From Bacillota bacterium (GTDB lineage: Bacteria > Bacillota_A > Clostridia > Tissierellales > Peptoniphilaceae), in contig JAEZZN010000066.1 of the NCBI GenBank assembly GCA_023418535.1, forward strand, positions 1 to 16,065: a DNA stretch of 16,065 bases, read 5' to 3'. This document shows positions 14,711-16,065 of this stretch, piece by piece. The position numbers were made by a program, and so were the translations under genes. Every line of letters begins with the position of its first letter. Position 1 is the first letter of the stretch. The notes under the pieces are model-generated. The model was given only the letters and a program-made list of their open reading frames with translations, had not been told where the DNA came from and made no database searches.

Positions 14711-14737
14711 AAAAACCGGATTTATCCGGTTTTTTTA
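14711..14737 (+). terminator. Intrinsic terminator of the ECF/SAM hydrolase operon
   Basis: AAAAACCGGA (14711-14720) and TCCGGTTTTT (14725-14734) form a 10-base stem with loop TTTA, followed by T to 14737. The A-tract on the 5' side would let it also act on minus-strand transcripts. Confidence 0.9.
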
Positions 14738-14911
14738 TATGTTTAAAATACGAGAAAATGTTAAAAATACAGAAAAGTAAATTCTAAAAAATAAATACAG
14801 TAAAAAGACGGAGCATATAAAATTCTAAGAAAACGGTTTTATAGATTTTGGATATAAATTAAACTTGTTCTAAGAATTAGTAATAATGATGAAAAATGAA
14901 CGAGATTCAGA

Positions 14912-14925
14912 TGAAAACATTTTCA
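14912..14925. promoter_or_regulatory. cre-like palindrome (possible CcpA site) upstream of the endoglycosidase gene
   Basis: TGAAAACATTTTCA matches the catabolite-responsive element consensus TGWAARCGYTWNCW at every position but one: the central G is A. The surrounding bases extend the dyad to 16 bases (ATGAAAA-CA-TTTTCAT). It lies about 130 bases before the start codon. Confidence 0.4.
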
Positions 14926-14981
14926 TTAATATATAGTTATCAATCTAAAATTTAGAAATCCAACCAAAAGCATCTTTTGAG

Positions 14982-15010
14982 TTTAAAATAACTATCTGTA
15001 ATCTTATACT
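14982..15010 (+). promoter_or_regulatory. Weak promoter candidate for the endoglycosidase gene
   Basis: TTTAAA (14982-14987), a 17-base spacer and TATACT (15005-15010), with a leader of about 40 bases. The -35 box matches at four of six positions; in such AT-rich sequence this is only suggestive. Confidence 0.3.
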
Positions 15011-15056
15011 AATATTAGATACTTGTATCTGTAAAAAAATATTGGGAGGAAAACAT

Positions 15057-16065
15057 ATGGTAAACAAGAAAAGGGTTCTTAGTTTAATACTAGCATTTGT
15101 TATGTTATTAGGCTTTATACCTTCTAACGCTTTAGTTTCTACTGCTAAAGCTGAAGAACTAGTTGACGAAAGACCTTTAACGTTAAGACCTAAGGAAGTT
15201 CCTTTAGGAGAAAATTGGACTGCAGGATCAAATCTTAATGATGAGATAAATAGAGGTTCTGTAAAGTTAAGAGATAGATTTAGAGGTAATGTAATTAACC
15301 CTCTTGCAAGTGATGAAGCTAGAATACAAGTTTTATCCTTGATGAACTCTAAAGCACAATCTAGATCATCAGTAGGAGCTGAAGGATTTAAGACATATGC
15401 TTTTGACAACTGGCAATATACTGATTCTATGATTTTCTGGGATGGTAAAATACCTACTCCAGACGTGATAGACGCTGCTCATAGAAATGGTGTACCAATA
15501 TATGGAACATTATTCTTCAATTGGTCTACATCTTCTGCAGACATGGAAGTATTGACTAATTTCTTAAGAGAAGACTCTCCAGGATCAGGTACATTCCCTG
15601 AAGCTAGAAAATATGTAGATATTGCTAAATATTATGGTTTTGATGGATACTTCATAAATCAAGAGACTACAGGACCAGGCATCAACGGTAAAGGTGCTAA
15701 GATGAGAGATCTTATGATTTATGCTAAAAAATATGCTGAAAGTGTAAATTATCCAATAAGATTCTCATGGTATGATGCTATGACAAATGAAGGACCAAGA
15801 AAACACTATAACGCTGTAAATAGTAACAATGATTACTTCGTTAAACCTAAAGATGGAGTAATACCAGGAGATGAATTCTTTGTTAACTTCAACTGGACTA
15901 AGCAAGGAAATAAATCTTCAGCTGAACATATGAAAATGATAGGAAGAAGTCCTTTTGACGCATATGCTGGATTTGAGTTACAACAAAATTCAATAAATAC
16001 GAGGATTAGATGGAATGATTTAATTGGTGGAAATAAGAAAGCCATCATATCAATTGGTCTATTTA
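15057..16065 (+). CDS. Secreted endo-beta-N-acetylglucosaminidase, GH85 family (3' end beyond the window)
   Basis: Extracellular enzyme that cuts between the two GlcNAc residues at the base of N-linked glycans, as EndoD and related GH85 enzymes do. The 336 visible codons start with a clear signal peptide: MVNKKR, a hydrophobic core from residue 7 to 21, and a predicted cut after STAKA (A32). The catalytic TIM barrel begins near residue 110 (YAFDNWQYTDSMIFWDG) and continues with PIYGTLFFNW (147-156), a GH85 hallmark. The catalytic pair N201 and E203 sits in FINQET: Glu is the acid/base and Asn orients the substrate N-acetyl group that acts as nucleophile. FSWYDAMTN and FVNFNWT follow further on. 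The ATG has GGGAGGA 6 bases upstream. Full-length relatives are large and often carry sugar-binding domains and a cell-wall anchor, none of which can be seen here. Confidence 0.92.
   Translation, partial: MVNKKRVLSLILAFVMLLGFIPSNALVSTAKAEELVDERPLTLRPKEVPLGENWTAGSNLNDEINRGSVKLRDRFRGNVINPLASDEARIQVLSLMNSKAQSRSSVGAEGFKTYAFDNWQYTDSMIFWDGKIPTPDVIDAAHRNGVPIYGTLFFNWSTSSADMEVLTNFLREDSPGSGTFPEARKYVDIAKYYGFDGYFINQETTGPGINGKGAKMRDLMIYAKKYAESVNYPIRFSWYDAMTNEGPRKHYNAVNSNNDYFVKPKDGVIPGDEFFVNFNWTKQGNKSSAEHMKMIGRSPFDAYAGFELQQNSINTRIRWNDLIGGNKKAIISIGLF

Larger units (their letters stand above)
14598..15056. other. 459-base intergenic region between the ECF operon and the endoglycosidase gene
   Basis: No credible gene on either strand; a minus-strand open frame here and into the next gene is a shadow. 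It holds, in order, an AT-rich spacer of about 110 bases, a strong terminator (14711-14737), low-complexity A-rich sequence with the direct repeat TTCTAAGAA (near 14822 and 14868), a cre-like palindrome (14912-14925), a weak promoter candidate (14982-15010), and a small leader dyad AGATAC-TT-GTATCT (15017-15030). Confidence 0.6.

Noticed and set aside
14820..14876. Direct repeats TTCTAAGAA as a regulatory or mobile element mark
   Set aside because: Nine-base repeats in A-rich low-complexity DNA are expected by chance.
14945..15409. Minus-strand open frame of 154 codons
   Set aside because: Overlaps the clear signal peptide and N-terminal region of the endoglycosidase; an antisense shadow.

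Overview
The window is very AT-rich, densely coded, and uses strong GGAGG-type ribosome binding sites. Its gene content is that of a low-GC Gram-positive anaerobe: a PurR-type purine repressor, an ECF vitamin-type transporter, a YkvI-like carrier and a secreted GH85 endoglycosidase. The best guess, inferred from protein style and not from any database search, is an anaerobic coccus of the Peptoniphilaceae (Anaerococcus/Peptoniphilus-like) living on animal mucosa or skin.

Layout. Positions 1-1746 hold the 3' end of a chromate-transporter-family gene, a nitrilase-superfamily hydrolase and a small membrane protein. A degenerate gap (1747-1932) precedes a YkvI-family membrane carrier (1933-3210). 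An IS3/IS150-group insertion sequence follows (3243-4297). It has good terminal inverted repeats, but its transposase is wrecked by a lost start codon, an in-frame stop and a large internal deletion. Thymidylate kinase (tmk) lies on the minus strand (4356-4982). Then come a DUF1361 membrane protein, purR, and an AzgA/PbuG-type purine permease whose promoter is embedded in a paired PurBox operator. A LURP-one-related protein and 5-formyltetrahydrofolate cyclo-ligase form a two-gene unit (8438-9513), which converges on a minus-strand YebC-family gene (9725-10453). A four-gene operon (10658-14597) encodes an ECF transporter (UPF0397 S component, fused double ATPase, EcfT) and a SAM hydrolase (DUF62). 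After a 459-bp intergenic region with a terminator and a cre-like palindrome, the window ends inside a secreted endo-beta-N-acetylglucosaminidase gene.

How the parts fit together. Purine uptake is readable as a small regulatory circuit: PurR, with a PRPP-binding motif, probably represses both its own gene and the adjacent permease through PurBox sites over both promoters. The ECF operon couples an importer of unproven substrate to an enzyme that splits SAM into adenosine and methionine. The endoglycosidase releases N-glycans from host glycoproteins and may be under carbon catabolite control. I found no CRISPR array, tRNA, rRNA, phage genes or recognisable riboswitch, and no clear candidate for a wholly new defence or mobile system. 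The most unusual structural signal is a hairpin at the left end of the insertion sequence that looks like a terminator and also hides the transposase ribosome binding site.
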